From positions 1-46,482 of the forward strand of contig CAZHPW010000003.1 in assembly GCA_964534515.1 (NCBI GenBank): a stretch of 46,482 bases of DNA, read 5' to 3'. The position numbers and the translations under genes are program-made. A model generated the notes under the pieces. That model was not told where the DNA came from, searched no databases, and saw only the letters and a program-made list of their open reading frames with translations. Position 1 is the stretch's first letter. Each line of letters begins with the position of its first letter. Below, piece by piece: positions 16,079 through 25,202 of this stretch. The DNA is from UBA6115 sp964534515. GTDB taxonomy: Bacteria; Bacillota; Clostridia; Christensenellales; Aristaeellaceae.

Positions 16079-16629
16079 GCGTCCGCCTCCTTCTGAGGCG
16101 TCAGGGTCTTCAGCAGCCTGGCCGGGTTGCCGGCGATGACGCAGTAGCCCTCCGGAAAGCTCTTGGTCACAACAGCGCCTGCGCCCACCACCGTGCCCTC
16201 ACCCAGGGTGACCCCGGGCAGGATGACGCAGTTCATCCCAATCCAGCACTTGTCCCCGATGACCACGTCGCTGCCCGGCAAATGGGCGTCCAGGTCATTG
16301 GGGTCGTGGTTTTCGGTGATGAGACCCACGTTGTTGGCGATATAGACCTCTTTGCCGATATGGATGTCCGCATTCTGGTTCTGGAAATAACAGCCGCGGT
16401 TTTGCAGACAGTTGAGGCTGGACGGGTCAATGTGCAGGCGCTTGTGGTTTTGGATGATGTTGTATTTGGAGGACGGCCAGGGCTGGCCGGTGAGCAGTTT
16501 GCGCGGGAGGGACTTGAGCGCCCAGAGATAGCCGGCGCGGTATTTGGTAAACCACTTGCCGGAAAGCCATTTGTCCTGATAAAACAGGCGCAGGAAAACG
16601 CGCAGCGCCTTTAAAACCAGCGTTTTCAT
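16075..16629 (-). CDS. Hexapeptide-repeat O-acyltransferase
   Basis: The 184-residue protein has a basic, hydrophobic N-terminus, then left-handed beta-helix repeats (ADIHIGKEVYIANNVGL, VVIGDKCWIGMNCVILPGVTLGEGTVVGAGAVV) and the C-terminal AGNPARLLK signature of maltose/galactoside O-acetyltransferase-like enzymes such as WcaF. The ENHD segment supplies the probable catalytic His. It likely O-acetylates a sugar of the repeat unit. It overlaps the upstream glycosyltransferase gene by ATGA. The exact acceptor cannot be read from sequence. Confidence 0.85.
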   Translation of the reverse strand: MKTLVLKALRVFLRLFYQDKWLSGKWFTKYRAGYLWALKSLPRKLLTGQPWPSSKYNIIQNHKRLHIDPSSLNCLQNRGCYFQNQNADIHIGKEVYIANNVGLITENHDPNDLDAHLPGSDVVIGDKCWIGMNCVILPGVTLGEGTVVGAGAVVTKSFPEGYCVIAGNPARLLKTLTPQKEADA

Positions 16630-17948
16630 GCCCGCTCCCCCTTCATCAGTTGATACATCTCTAAAGTAATCCGCTCATAGGAATACTGCTGCTTTTTATC
16701 CTCAACGAGGGTGCTTTTAACCTGCCCCGTGCCGCGCTTTTCCACAAAGCGCGCTTCAAGCCAGGCGAGGAGCGCGGGGTAATCCGTCTCATGGTCGGCC
16801 TCTTCATACAGCAAACCTGCGCCCACAGTGTCCATCATGCGGCCCAATTCGCTGCCTGCCAAATCCCCGTTGATGAGGGTCAGGACGGGGCGGGAGAGCA
16901 TTAGGGTCTCAAAGGCCTTGCCGGTCAGGATGCCCTGGTCCTGCCTGGTGTTGTGGGAACAGATGACCAGGATATCGGCGGACTGCTGCATGGAAAGCGC
17001 TGTCTGCCTGTCCACCCGGCCCAGGGGGGCGATGATGTCCTCCAGGCCATGGGGGCGGGCAAAGCCTTTTAAAATCTCAAGGTCGCTTCCGGCAAAGCGG
17101 AAGACCAGGTCCTCTTTTCTGAGGACACCCTTTTGAATCAGAGCATCCAAGGCTGAAAACAGCACCCTCAAATCACGCTTGCCGCCGTACAAGCCGCCGG
17201 CATAGGCGAAAATCAACTGACCCTTGTTGCCCGGGAAGGTACCCTCCGCTGCCGGCCTTGTGTTGAGCCCTGCCAGGTCTGTGGGGTCAAAGCCGTTGGA
17301 GATCCAATGCAGTTTGCCCTGTGACTGGGCGAGCGGGAACTTTTGCATGATGTCCCCGGCGACCACGGTGACCGCGTCCGCCTTTTTCTCCACCCGGCGC
17401 TGCAGGAAACGGTTCAAGGCGCGCTGGAAACCCGGCTGCCATTCGTAGACCATGGGGTCGCGGAAGTCCGCCACCCAGCGCTTCGCGACGCCCTTTTTGC
17501 GGGCGTTGCCTGCCACCCAGTGGGTGGCGATGTTGGGGTAGGAGGACAAGACCGCGTCAAATGTGCCCGGGGCAAAGCGCTGCCTGACAGCCTGTTTGGC
17601 GCGGCGCGCCCAGAGGACATCCATGAAGGTGGTGTAAGCAAAGCGCAGGAAGAGCTTCAAGCCTTTGCCCTGCGGGGTTTGGGTGGCCGGTGATGCCGCC
17701 TTGCTGTCCTTGTAGCGCTTGCGGATTTTGCCGTAGGCCGCGCCATAGGAGACCAGCACGCGTTCAACCTGGTCCATCTCCCCGCCTTCAAGAAGGGGAT
17801 CCTTGGGTTCATTCTCCGGCACCGGCGGCATCACCACGGTGACCTCATGCCCGTTTTGGATGAGGTACTTGGCCATCTTGGACGGCCGGATGCTGCCGAT
17901 GACATTTTTGGGCGCAAAGGCCGTGACCACAAATAAAATCTTACTCAT
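16626..17948 (-). CDS. Glycosyltransferase, GT4-like
   Basis: The 440-residue GT-B enzyme has the N-terminal motif ILFVVTAFAPKNVIGSIRPSKMAK and the C-terminal donor-site region LTGKAFETLMLSRPVL, typical of GT4 enzymes in capsule and exopolysaccharide loci. It probably adds one of the two non-initiating sugars to the lipid-linked acceptor on the cytoplasmic face. Its ATG lies eight bases inside the wzy-like gene, so translation is likely coupled. Donor and linkage cannot be inferred from sequence alone. Confidence 0.87.
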   Translation of the reverse strand: MSKILFVVTAFAPKNVIGSIRPSKMAKYLIQNGHEVTVVMPPVPENEPKDPLLEGGEMDQVERVLVSYGAAYGKIRKRYKDSKAASPATQTPQGKGLKLFLRFAYTTFMDVLWARRAKQAVRQRFAPGTFDAVLSSYPNIATHWVAGNARKKGVAKRWVADFRDPMVYEWQPGFQRALNRFLQRRVEKKADAVTVVAGDIMQKFPLAQSQGKLHWISNGFDPTDLAGLNTRPAAEGTFPGNKGQLIFAYAGGLYGGKRDLRVLFSALDALIQKGVLRKEDLVFRFAGSDLEILKGFARPHGLEDIIAPLGRVDRQTALSMQQSADILVICSHNTRQDQGILTGKAFETLMLSRPVLTLINGDLAGSELGRMMDTVGAGLLYEEADHETDYPALLAWLEARFVEKRGTGQVKSTLVEDKKQQYSYERITLEMYQLMKGERA

Positions 17949-19179
17949 ACAACAATCCGCCCAAGGGTTTAATCCGAAGGAGTCTGCGCTCCTTAAAGCC
18001 CAGGCCTTCCGTCTTGGGTATTTTTTCAGAAATCGTAATCATCATAACCGTCAGCACCCAGTAGGGAAGACGCCTTAAGCCAAAGCCCGCAAAGCCATAG
18101 ACATAGTAGGCCAGGGGCAAAAGCAGCAGGAAGGGGTCATGCCAGAGGTTTTTGATGAGGCGGTAGGTGAACAGGACAAAGATGATGACGCCGATGAGGC
18201 CGGACATGCCGATAATCTCCAGGTAGGTGTTATGAAACTCGGAAATGCCGTTGTTGGAGTGCGTCCCATCCCCCAAGCCAAAGAGGAAGTTCTTTGACAG
18301 GGGGTCCAAAACATAGGCAAACAGCTGGAAGCGGTGCAGGCCGTTGGGGTCCTTGGCGACCCAGTTGTAGAATTTCTCATACAGCTGCGTGAAGGCCACC
18401 ATGACCAGCAGGAGCGAAAAGGCCGAGAGCAGGATGACCGTGACCTGTCGGTCTCTGACCCCCCTTTGCAGGAGCAGCACCAGGAGGACAAAGCCCACCG
18501 CGTAGGTTGCGGCCATCGCCATCCAGGCGGTGGTGGAGCGGGTCAGGAAAAGGTAATACAGGTGCGCGCCCATGCAGGCAGCATGCAGGATTTTCTTGGG
18601 CAGGCTCAATTTGACCCGGCAGAGGAAATAAAAGGAGACAAACATCAGCCCCAGGGACAAAATGGCCATCTGGTGGGGGTTGCTGCCCCCGCCGGTATAG
18701 CGCACACGGGCGTACCAGAGCCTGGCGCCCAGGAAATGGGTGGACACCCTCTGGCTGTACATCAATAAGAGGAAATACCAAATCGCCGACAGGATGACCA
18801 CCGTCTCTAAAATCTGCAGGATGCTGGACAAGGAGTGCTTTTTCATGCCGGCGTAGACGCCCAGGGAGATGTAGAGCATGAAGAACCAGGTGAACAAGCC
18901 GTCAACGCCCGAGGACTCCCTGGGGTAGAAAATAAGGCAGTAGAGCATGCCGGCTGTGATGGTCAGGTAAAACAGCAGCCAGAAACGGACGAGGTAATGC
19001 TTGAGCCCGCCTTCAAAGAAGCCGCGGATGTATTTGGTGCTCCAGAGCATCAACAGCAGCTCGCTCGGGCCGACCTTCCAGATGCGCAGCTCGGTCATGG
19101 GCGCCAAAACAAGCCCCAGGATGAGCAGGTAGTCAAACAGGGCGACACCGTTTCTACGAACGACCTTAAACCCGGACAT
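17941..19179 (-). CDS. Wzy/O-antigen ligase-like polysaccharide polymerase
   Basis: The 412-residue protein has around ten membrane segments and a larger loop ending in EFHNTYLEIIGMSGLIGV, the signature region of the O-antigen ligase/Wzy family (PF04932-like). In a Wzx/Wzy system it would join repeat units on the outer face of the membrane. It overlaps the upstream CapK-like gene by 14 bases and the downstream glycosyltransferase gene by eight. Polymerase and ligase share this fold; the position among wzx and wzz genes favours polymerase. Confidence 0.85.
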   Translation of the reverse strand: MSGFKVVRRNGVALFDYLLILGLVLAPMTELRIWKVGPSELLLMLWSTKYIRGFFEGGLKHYLVRFWLLFYLTITAGMLYCLIFYPRESSGVDGLFTWFFMLYISLGVYAGMKKHSLSSILQILETVVILSAIWYFLLLMYSQRVSTHFLGARLWYARVRYTGGGSNPHQMAILSLGLMFVSFYFLCRVKLSLPKKILHAACMGAHLYYLFLTRSTTAWMAMAATYAVGFVLLVLLLQRGVRDRQVTVILLSAFSLLLVMVAFTQLYEKFYNWVAKDPNGLHRFQLFAYVLDPLSKNFLFGLGDGTHSNNGISEFHNTYLEIIGMSGLIGVIIFVLFTYRLIKNLWHDPFLLLLPLAYYVYGFAGFGLRRLPYWVLTVMMITISEKIPKTEGLGFKERRLLRIKPLGGLLYE

Positions 19180-20530
19180 CGTTCTTAATCATACGGAACT
19201 TGCCGCTGCCTTCCCTTGGTATTTCATCAACATGGACGATGTTGACCTTGAGTTTGCTGCCGAACTTGTGCAGGAACTCATTGAGGAGCAAATCGTCATA
19301 GCTCTTGTTGTACAAGGCTTTATCCACTTCCAGAAGCACCGTGACTTCGTCCATTTTTTCTTGCTTAAACTGGGCGCGGATGACGGAGTTGGGCATGTTC
19401 TTGAGCAGGTTGGCCACGTTGCCGGCGTTGACCTTGGCGCCCTCAGGCGTGTACAAAAAGTCCAGCCGGCGGCCCTGGATTTCTTCCACCATGGGCGCCT
19501 GCATGCCGCAGGGGCAGGTTTTGCCCTCAGGGGAGAACACCATGCTGTCCCCGATGCGGTAGCGGATGAGCGGGGTGGCGTAGGTGGTGAAGCTGGTGAC
19601 CAGCACCTCATCCCCCATGCCAAAGTGCTCAAATACGCCGGAGGACAAGTCCATGTGCAGGTGCTGATGGGGGCAGTCTGTCACAAAAGGCGCGCCTTCT
19701 GAGGATGCGTACTGGTCATAGACCTTGCAGGAGAAGACCTCTTCCAAAAGCTCACGGCCGGTTTTGGTCAGGGTTTCAGAGGTGGGGAAGATGGCCTTTA
19801 GTTGAAAACCGGGCTTGATGCCCTTGCGCTTCATGTAGTTGGCCAAATCCAGCATGCAGGTGAAGAAGCCGTCCAAGGCATCGGGCTTGAAGCGGTTCAA
19901 GGACTCTAGGTAGTAAGGGATGTTCTCCTCCGTCAAAAAGAAGGAGGAGTAAATCATCTGCTTGCAGGCGGCGTTGTAGCGCCAGAAGACCTTGCTCTTC
20001 TGCCCCGGCGGGACGATGTGCTTGCCGTTGAAGGTGGCGCGCTTCATTTTGAGGTGCTCAAAGCCCACCCGGGACTTGAAGTGGTCCAGGGTGGCCATGC
20101 GGCGCATGCTATCCTCGACCCGGTGGCGCACCACCAGGGACTTGCCTGTTGTGCCGCCGGTATGCTCCTCCACCGTGTTGTCCTTGTCGGTAATGACATC
20201 CGCAATGTTCTTGCGGAGCATTTCCTTGTCCACGATGGGCAGCTTTTTGAGGTCTTCCACGGTCCTGAAGGAAGTCAGGTCAACGCCCTTGTACAAGTCA
20301 CGGTAAAAGGCGCTTTTATGGACAGCGTAGCTGAGCAGTTTCATCAATTCGTCAAACTGATAAGCCTGCTGTTTCTTTAGCGGCCAGGTATCAAAATCCT
20401 TCAAAAAGGCGCGGTGAGCGTGATACACCTCGCCATAGCGGGTGCTGTTCTTCTGATAACCAGCGACCGTTGTCATCAGGTTTTGCCAGAAGATGGGTGA
20501 GCGCTCGTAGACCTTCTCCAGAAAACTCAT
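19166..20530 (-). CDS. CapK/PaaK-like adenylate-forming enzyme
   Basis: The 454-residue protein belongs to the phenylacetate-CoA ligase/CapK/F390-synthetase group. It shows the phosphate-binding loop HTGGTTGKS (123-131), an adenine-site YASSEG motif, LIRYRIGDS and a C-terminal REGSGKFRMI carrying the likely catalytic Lys. Members are common in capsule loci, yet their substrates are mostly unknown. They activate a carboxylate as acyl-AMP and pass it to CoA or an amine. With uronic acids in this pathway, candidates are amidation of a uronate carboxyl or N-acylation of an amino sugar; this is inference. It overlaps neighbours by ATGA upstream and 14 bases downstream. Confidence 0.85.
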   Translation of the reverse strand: MSFLEKVYERSPIFWQNLMTTVAGYQKNSTRYGEVYHAHRAFLKDFDTWPLKKQQAYQFDELMKLLSYAVHKSAFYRDLYKGVDLTSFRTVEDLKKLPIVDKEMLRKNIADVITDKDNTVEEHTGGTTGKSLVVRHRVEDSMRRMATLDHFKSRVGFEHLKMKRATFNGKHIVPPGQKSKVFWRYNAACKQMIYSSFFLTEENIPYYLESLNRFKPDALDGFFTCMLDLANYMKRKGIKPGFQLKAIFPTSETLTKTGRELLEEVFSCKVYDQYASSEGAPFVTDCPHQHLHMDLSSGVFEHFGMGDEVLVTSFTTYATPLIRYRIGDSMVFSPEGKTCPCGMQAPMVEEIQGRRLDFLYTPEGAKVNAGNVANLLKNMPNSVIRAQFKQEKMDEVTVLLEVDKALYNKSYDDLLLNEFLHKFGSKLKVNIVHVDEIPREGSGKFRMIKNDVRV

Positions 20531-21507
20531 CCTAAAAGCCCCTTGTAATAGGTGATGGCGGCCTCAAGGCCGGTCTTAAAATCCCACTGCGGGTTATAGC
20601 CCAGGAGGGTTCTGGCCTTGGTGATATCCGCGTTGCTGTGCTTGATGTCGCCCGCGCGGTCAGGGCCGTAATGCGGTTTGATGTGCTCCTTGCCCAGAAG
20701 CCTCGCGATGAGGATATAGATGTCCTCCAGTTTCTCGCGCCCTCCGTAGGCGATGTTAAACGCCTGGCCGGAAGCCGTTTTCGGCGCCAGGCAGGCCTTA
20801 AAGTTGGCTTCAAGGACGTTGTCGATGTAGGTAAAATCGCGGCTCTGCTCGCCGTCGCCGTTGATGGTGGGCGCCTGGTCGTTTAAGAGCAGGCTCACAA
20901 ACTTTGGGATGACGGCGGCATAAGCGCCGTGCGGGTCCTGGCGGCGGCCAAAGACATTGAAGTACCTAAGGCCAATGGTGGGCAGACCGTAGAGCTTGGT
21001 GTAAAGCGCGGCATACTGCTCATCCACGTGCTTGGTCAAGGCATAGGGCGAGAGCAGGTTGCCCTCGCGGCCCTCGGTCTTGGGCAGGTTGGGCTCATCC
21101 CCATAGACTGATGAACTGGACGCGTAGACAAACTTCTTGACCTTGTTTTGCCTGGCGGCCTCCAGCATGTTGAGCGTGCCCTTGATGTTGACTTCCTCAT
21201 AAAACAAGGGCATCTCAATGCTGCGCGGCACGCTGCCCCAGGCAGCCTGGTGCAGCACATAGTCAACGCCTTCACAGGCCTTCATGCATTCTTCCTGATT
21301 CCGGATATCGTACTCTAAGAGCGTGAAAAGCGGGTTATCCAGGAAGGGCTCCACATTTTCCCGTTTGCCGGTGGAGAAGTTGTCCAGGCAGCGCACTTCA
21401 AAGCCGCGCTTTAAAAGCGCCTCAATCAGGTTGGAGCCGATGAAACCGGCTCCGCCCGTGACCAGGAAGACACTGCCCGCTTCAAAGGGGACGTCCAGGT
21501 AGCCCAT
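20527..21507 (-). CDS. UDP-HexNAc(A) C4-epimerase, TviC/WbpP-like
   Basis: The 326-residue extended SDR has VTGGAGFIGSN (16-26), ASSSSVYGDE and YALTKH with the YxxxK pair, plus the GLRYFNVFGRRQDPHGAYAAVIPKF stretch characteristic of the WbpP/TviC group, which epimerise UDP-GlcNAc or its uronic acid to the galacto form. It directly follows the TviB-like dehydrogenase gene (TAATG overlap of one base), reproducing the tviB-tviC pairing. The expected product is UDP-GalNAcA. Confidence 0.9.
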   Translation of the reverse strand: MGYLDVPFEAGSVFLVTGGAGFIGSNLIEALLKRGFEVRCLDNFSTGKRENVEPFLDNPLFTLLEYDIRNQEECMKACEGVDYVLHQAAWGSVPRSIEMPLFYEEVNIKGTLNMLEAARQNKVKKFVYASSSSVYGDEPNLPKTEGREGNLLSPYALTKHVDEQYAALYTKLYGLPTIGLRYFNVFGRRQDPHGAYAAVIPKFVSLLLNDQAPTINGDGEQSRDFTYIDNVLEANFKACLAPKTASGQAFNIAYGGREKLEDIYILIARLLGKEHIKPHYGPDRAGDIKHSNADITKARTLLGYNPQWDFKTGLEAAITYYKGLLG

Positions 21508-22820
21508 TACAGCCTCCAGTAGAGGTAATCGCCCTTTTCAAAGGCGTCCTTGTCCAGCAAGCCCTTCAGGTCCAAAAGCACCTTGGCGCCGGAGTTGTAG
21601 AACTGGTTCATCCGCTCAATGCTCAGGGATTTGAACTCGTCATGGGCAACGGCCAGGATAACGGCGTCCATGTCCTTGATGTCATCCATGTTCACAAACT
21701 CAATGCCGTACTCGTGCTTGGCTTCGTCAATATCGGCCTGGGGGTCGGCGATCTGGCAGGTGATGCCGTATTCCAAAAGCTCGTTGTACACATCGATGAT
21801 GCGGGTGTTGCGGGTGTCGGGGCAGTTCTCCTTGAAGGTGAAGCCCAGGATGGCCACCTTGGCGCCCTTGACAGGGCGGTCGGAGCGAATGAGGCACTTG
21901 ACCAGGTTCTCGGCTACATACTTGCCCATATCATCGTTGATGCGGCGGCCGGAGAGGATAATCTGGCTGTGGTAGCCCACCTGCTCGGCCTTGTAGGTCA
22001 GGTAGTAGGGGTCAACGCCGATGCAGTGGCCGCCGACCAGGCCGGGATAGAACTTGAGGAAGTTCCACTTGGTGCCCGCGGCTTCCAAAACGGACTTGGT
22101 GTCAATGCCCAATTTGTTGAAGATGATGGACAATTCATTCATAAAGGCGATGTTGATGTCGCGCTGGCTGTTTTCAATGACCTTGGCGGCTTCGGCAACC
22201 TTGATGGTGGCCGCGCGGTGCACACCGGCATCAACGACCAGTTCATACACCTTGGCGACCAGGTCCAGGGTTTCCTCGTCCATGCCGGACACGACCTTGA
22301 CGATGGTTTCCAGACGGTGCACCTTGTCACCGGGGTTGATGCGCTCGGGTGAATAGCCGATTTTAAAATCCACGCCGCATTTAAGGCCGGATTCGTTTTC
22401 CAGAATCGGGATGCAGACATCCTCCGTCACGCCGGGGTACACGGTGGACTCATACACGACAACAGAGCCGGGAGTCAGGTTCTGACCCAGGGTCTTGCTG
22501 GCGGAGATGACCGGAGTCAAATCCGGGGTGTGGTCATCACGAACCGGGGTAGGCACGGCCACGATGTGGAATTTGGCTTTACGAAGCTCAGCGGCATCGG
22601 AAGTAAAGTGAACGGTGGTCTTCTTGATGACCTCGTCCCCCACCTCGCGGGTCGGATCGATGCCGCTTTTGTACTGCTCAATTTTGTGCTGGGAGATGTC
22701 AAAGCCAATGACATCCACCTTCTTGGCAAAAGCGACCGCGATGGGCATGCCGACGTAGCCCAGCCCGACCAGAGACAGTTTTTCTTCCTTGGCGACCAGT
22801 TTTTCGTAGAGATTCTTCAT
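21507..22820 (-). CDS. UDP-HexNAc 6-dehydrogenase, TviB/WbpO-like
   Basis: The 437-residue enzyme has an N-terminal NAD site GLGYVGMP (19-26), the YESTVYPGVTEDVC segment (123-136) typical of the TviB/WbpO/CapL subgroup, and the catalytic Cys in GGHCIGVDPYYL (C266). It oxidises C6 of UDP-GlcNAc (or UDP-GalNAc) to the uronic acid with two NAD. The product can feed both the adjacent C4-epimerase and the WbpB/E/D/I-like set downstream. It overlaps the upstream glycosyltransferase gene by ATGA. Confidence 0.92.
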   Translation of the reverse strand: MKNLYEKLVAKEEKLSLVGLGYVGMPIAVAFAKKVDVIGFDISQHKIEQYKSGIDPTREVGDEVIKKTTVHFTSDAAELRKAKFHIVAVPTPVRDDHTPDLTPVISASKTLGQNLTPGSVVVYESTVYPGVTEDVCIPILENESGLKCGVDFKIGYSPERINPGDKVHRLETIVKVVSGMDEETLDLVAKVYELVVDAGVHRAATIKVAEAAKVIENSQRDINIAFMNELSIIFNKLGIDTKSVLEAAGTKWNFLKFYPGLVGGHCIGVDPYYLTYKAEQVGYHSQIILSGRRINDDMGKYVAENLVKCLIRSDRPVKGAKVAILGFTFKENCPDTRNTRIIDVYNELLEYGITCQIADPQADIDEAKHEYGIEFVNMDDIKDMDAVILAVAHDEFKSLSIERMNQFYNSGAKVLLDLKGLLDKDAFEKGDYLYWRL

Positions 22821-23911
22821 GGTGTGTTCGTGTCCTCCTGTATGATTGCGATTTCCTCAAGGTAAGCCTTGAGGATGTGGTTACGGTCAAAGGTGCGCTC
22901 CATTTTTTCCCGGCCCCGCCTGCCCATTTCTTCCTTGTCCCGCAGGGAGAGCGCGGCAAAACGCTTCAACGCCTCAAGCAGGCTGTGAGGGTCCATGGGC
23001 TCACAGCCAAAGCCCGTAACACCTTCATCAAAGGTTTCCCGGCAGCCGGGAATGCGGCTGGCGATGACAGGCCGCCCGGTAGACGCCGCTTCCAAAAGCA
23101 CATTGGCCATGCCCTCGTGGTAGGAGGGCAACACCAGGCAGTGACAGGCCTTGATTTGCTCATGGATGTCGCTGCGAAAGCCCAGGAAGGTAATGCCCGG
23201 CTCGTTTCGCAGCCTGCCTTCATAGTCCTCCTCCGCCTCGCCCACCAGGGTGAGGGTGGCGTCCGGCCTTGATTGCCTTAAGCCTTTCATGGCTTCCAGC
23301 AGCTCATCAACGCCCTTGTCCTTGGTGACGCGGCCGATGAAGAGGAAGCGCAGGCCTTGCTCGTCTGAGGGGTAGGGCTCAAGCGGGTTGTCCTTTAGGT
23401 TAACGCCGGAGCCCGGAACCAGGCGGGTCTTGCCCAGGATGACGCCGGTTGAAGTCATCAGGTCGCGGTTGTGCTCATTCTGGAAAAAGACACAGCGCGC
23501 CTTCTTTAAGCCGATCTTGTGCAGGGTGAGCACAATCTTGCTGAGCAGGCCGCCGTTTTCAACCGCCGTCCCAAGGCCGGTGATGTTGGCTATCTGCGAA
23601 ATCCCCTTCAGCCTGCAGGCAAGCCCGCCGTACACATTGGGCTTGACAGTATATGTTAACACAACCTGGGGCTTAAAGTCAGCCAGATGGCGCACATAAT
23701 GCAGGAAAAGCAAAATATCGCTGATGGGATTCATGCCCCGCCGCTCAAGCGGGACATCGGAAACCTGGCATCCCATCCTGGAAAACGCCTCGGAATACCG
23801 CCCAGATGGCATAACAATCAGCACTTCATGGGAGGCGGCCAGGCGCTCCACCAGTTCGCGGCGGAAGCGGTAGAGCCCAACGTCGTTATTGGCGAAAATG
23901 GCGATTTTCAT
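22817..23911 (-). CDS. Glycosyltransferase, GT4, PglA-like
   Basis: The 364-residue GT-B enzyme begins MKIAIFANNDVGLYRFRRELVE and has the donor-site motif EGMANVLLEAASTGRPV with the paired Glu residues of GT4. FIGRVTKDKGVDELLEA marks the second Rossmann domain. Its place right after pglC- and pglD-like genes suggests that it adds the second sugar onto undecaprenyl-PP-diNAcBac, as PglA does in Campylobacter. The ATG overlaps the pglD-like stop by four bases. Confidence 0.87.
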   Translation of the reverse strand: MKIAIFANNDVGLYRFRRELVERLAASHEVLIVMPSGRYSEAFSRMGCQVSDVPLERRGMNPISDILLFLHYVRHLADFKPQVVLTYTVKPNVYGGLACRLKGISQIANITGLGTAVENGGLLSKIVLTLHKIGLKKARCVFFQNEHNRDLMTSTGVILGKTRLVPGSGVNLKDNPLEPYPSDEQGLRFLFIGRVTKDKGVDELLEAMKGLRQSRPDATLTLVGEAEEDYEGRLRNEPGITFLGFRSDIHEQIKACHCLVLPSYHEGMANVLLEAASTGRPVIASRIPGCRETFDEGVTGFGCEPMDPHSLLEALKRFAALSLRDKEEMGRRGREKMERTFDRNHILKAYLEEIAIIQEDTNTP

Positions 23912-24525
23912 TCGCTCACCGCCTTTTGACGAACCGGGACGCCGACATAGGTTCCGGGCTGGGTCAAATCCTTAATTACAACGCCGCCAGCGCCGATAAC
24001 ACACCAGGGGCAAAGCGAGACGCCATTGATGACCAGCCCGCCAAGGCCTACCCAGGTACCTTCGCCCAGGGTGACCGTGCCCGCCAGGTGCGCGCCCGGG
24101 GACACATGGACATAATCATAAAGCGCGCAGTCATGATCCACGGAAGCGGCGGTGTTGACCACGCAGTGCCTGCCCAAGACGCTGCCGACATTGATGACGG
24201 CGCCGGCCATGACCACGCTGCCCTCCCCAATGATGACGCCAGGGGCAATAACCGCGCTTTGATGAATAGCGCTGGTAAAAGTCAATTGGCCTTCATAGCG
24301 CTCCGCGATTTGCTTGCGCGCCTGGTTGCTGCCAATGCCGATGATGAACTCCGCCTGGTCCATAAACCGCGGCGCGTCCTCAAGTTTACCAAGCACCGGG
24401 GCGACGCCTTCCGCTACTGGGCTGTCATCCAGAAAGCCCAGCACCTCGCGGCCTGTGCTTCTGACGATATCCGCGATGACGCGGCCATGGCCACCGGCCC
24501 CCAGGACAATGACAGGCTTAGGCAT
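23908..24525 (-). CDS. UDP-bacillosamine N-acetyltransferase, PglD-like
   Basis: The 205-residue protein has a Rossmann-like N-terminal domain (VIVLGAGGHGRVIADI) and a C-terminal left-handed beta helix; TAASVDHDC carries the catalytic His (131) seen in PglD. PglD acetylates the C4 amine of UDP-4-amino-4,6-dideoxy-GlcNAc. It overlaps the pglC-like gene by eight bases, with GGAGG in that gene's end. NeuD-type sialic acid O-acetyltransferases share the fold, but the pglC/E/F company supports PglD. Confidence 0.9.
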   Translation of the reverse strand: MPKPVIVLGAGGHGRVIADIVRSTGREVLGFLDDSPVAEGVAPVLGKLEDAPRFMDQAEFIIGIGSNQARKQIAERYEGQLTFTSAIHQSAVIAPGVIIGEGSVVMAGAVINVGSVLGRHCVVNTAASVDHDCALYDYVHVSPGAHLAGTVTLGEGTWVGLGGLVINGVSLCPWCVIGAGGVVIKDLTQPGTYVGVPVRQKAVSE

Positions 24526-25159
24526 CGCGCGCCTCCGTGTGCCCTAAAAAGGGCTGCATGGTTTGGTCCTCGGACTGGTTGATGCCGTCCTTGGCCAGCA
24601 CGTTTCTGATGGTCATTTTCAAAACTTTGAAATCCAACGCCAGGCTGATGTGGTCTACATAAAAGACATCCAGCTTGAACTTTTCCTCCCAGGACAGGGC
24701 GTTGCGGCCATTGACCTGCGCCCAGCCGGAGATGCCCGGCCTGACCTCGTGCCGGCGGGCCTGTTCCTTTGAGTAAAGGGGGAGATAGGACATCAGCAAG
24801 GGGCGCGGGCCGATAAAGGACATGTCGCCCTTGATGATGTTGAACAACTGGGGCAGTTCATCAATGGACAGGGAGCGCAGCGCGCGGCCCAGGCGGGTCA
24901 CCCGCTCCATATCGCTTTTTTGCGGCTGGCCTTCGGGGCTCTGGGGCAGCATGGAGCGCAATTTGTAGAGCATGAAGGGCTTGCCGTTCATGCCGGGGCG
25001 CTGCTGGACAAAGAAAACGGAGCCGCCGGACTCCAGTTTGATGAGGAGCATCGCGGGCAAAAGCAGCAGGCCTGCCGGAATCAGCATCAACAGCGCGAAA
25101 AAGAGGTCCAGAGCGCGCTTTCCGATGACCGCGTAAAAAGTTTTGCTTGGTTTTGCCAT
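24518..25159 (-). CDS. Initiating phosphoglycosyl transferase, PglC-like
   Basis: The 213-residue monotopic enzyme has one hydrophobic re-entrant helix (about 17-40), a KLRSM motif, the SIDELPQ Asp-Glu dyad and GDMSFIGPRP, the core of the small PglC-type sugar transferases (PF02397). It transfers a phospho-sugar, here probably diNAcBac-1-P, to undecaprenyl phosphate to begin the repeat unit. Small size without the extra membrane domain of WbaP/CpsE fits PglC. The only Shine-Dalgarno-like stretch (AGGAA) is rather far from the ATG; it starts 43 bases after the aminotransferase stop. Confidence 0.92.
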   Translation of the reverse strand: MAKPSKTFYAVIGKRALDLFFALLMLIPAGLLLLPAMLLIKLESGGSVFFVQQRPGMNGKPFMLYKLRSMLPQSPEGQPQKSDMERVTRLGRALRSLSIDELPQLFNIIKGDMSFIGPRPLLMSYLPLYSKEQARRHEVRPGISGWAQVNGRNALSWEEKFKLDVFYVDHISLALDFKVLKMTIRNVLAKDGINQSEDQTMQPFLGHTEARDA

Positions 25160-25202
25160 GTACGTGTCAGATTCCTATCTTAAAGAACTTGATGGGCGGA
25201 TG

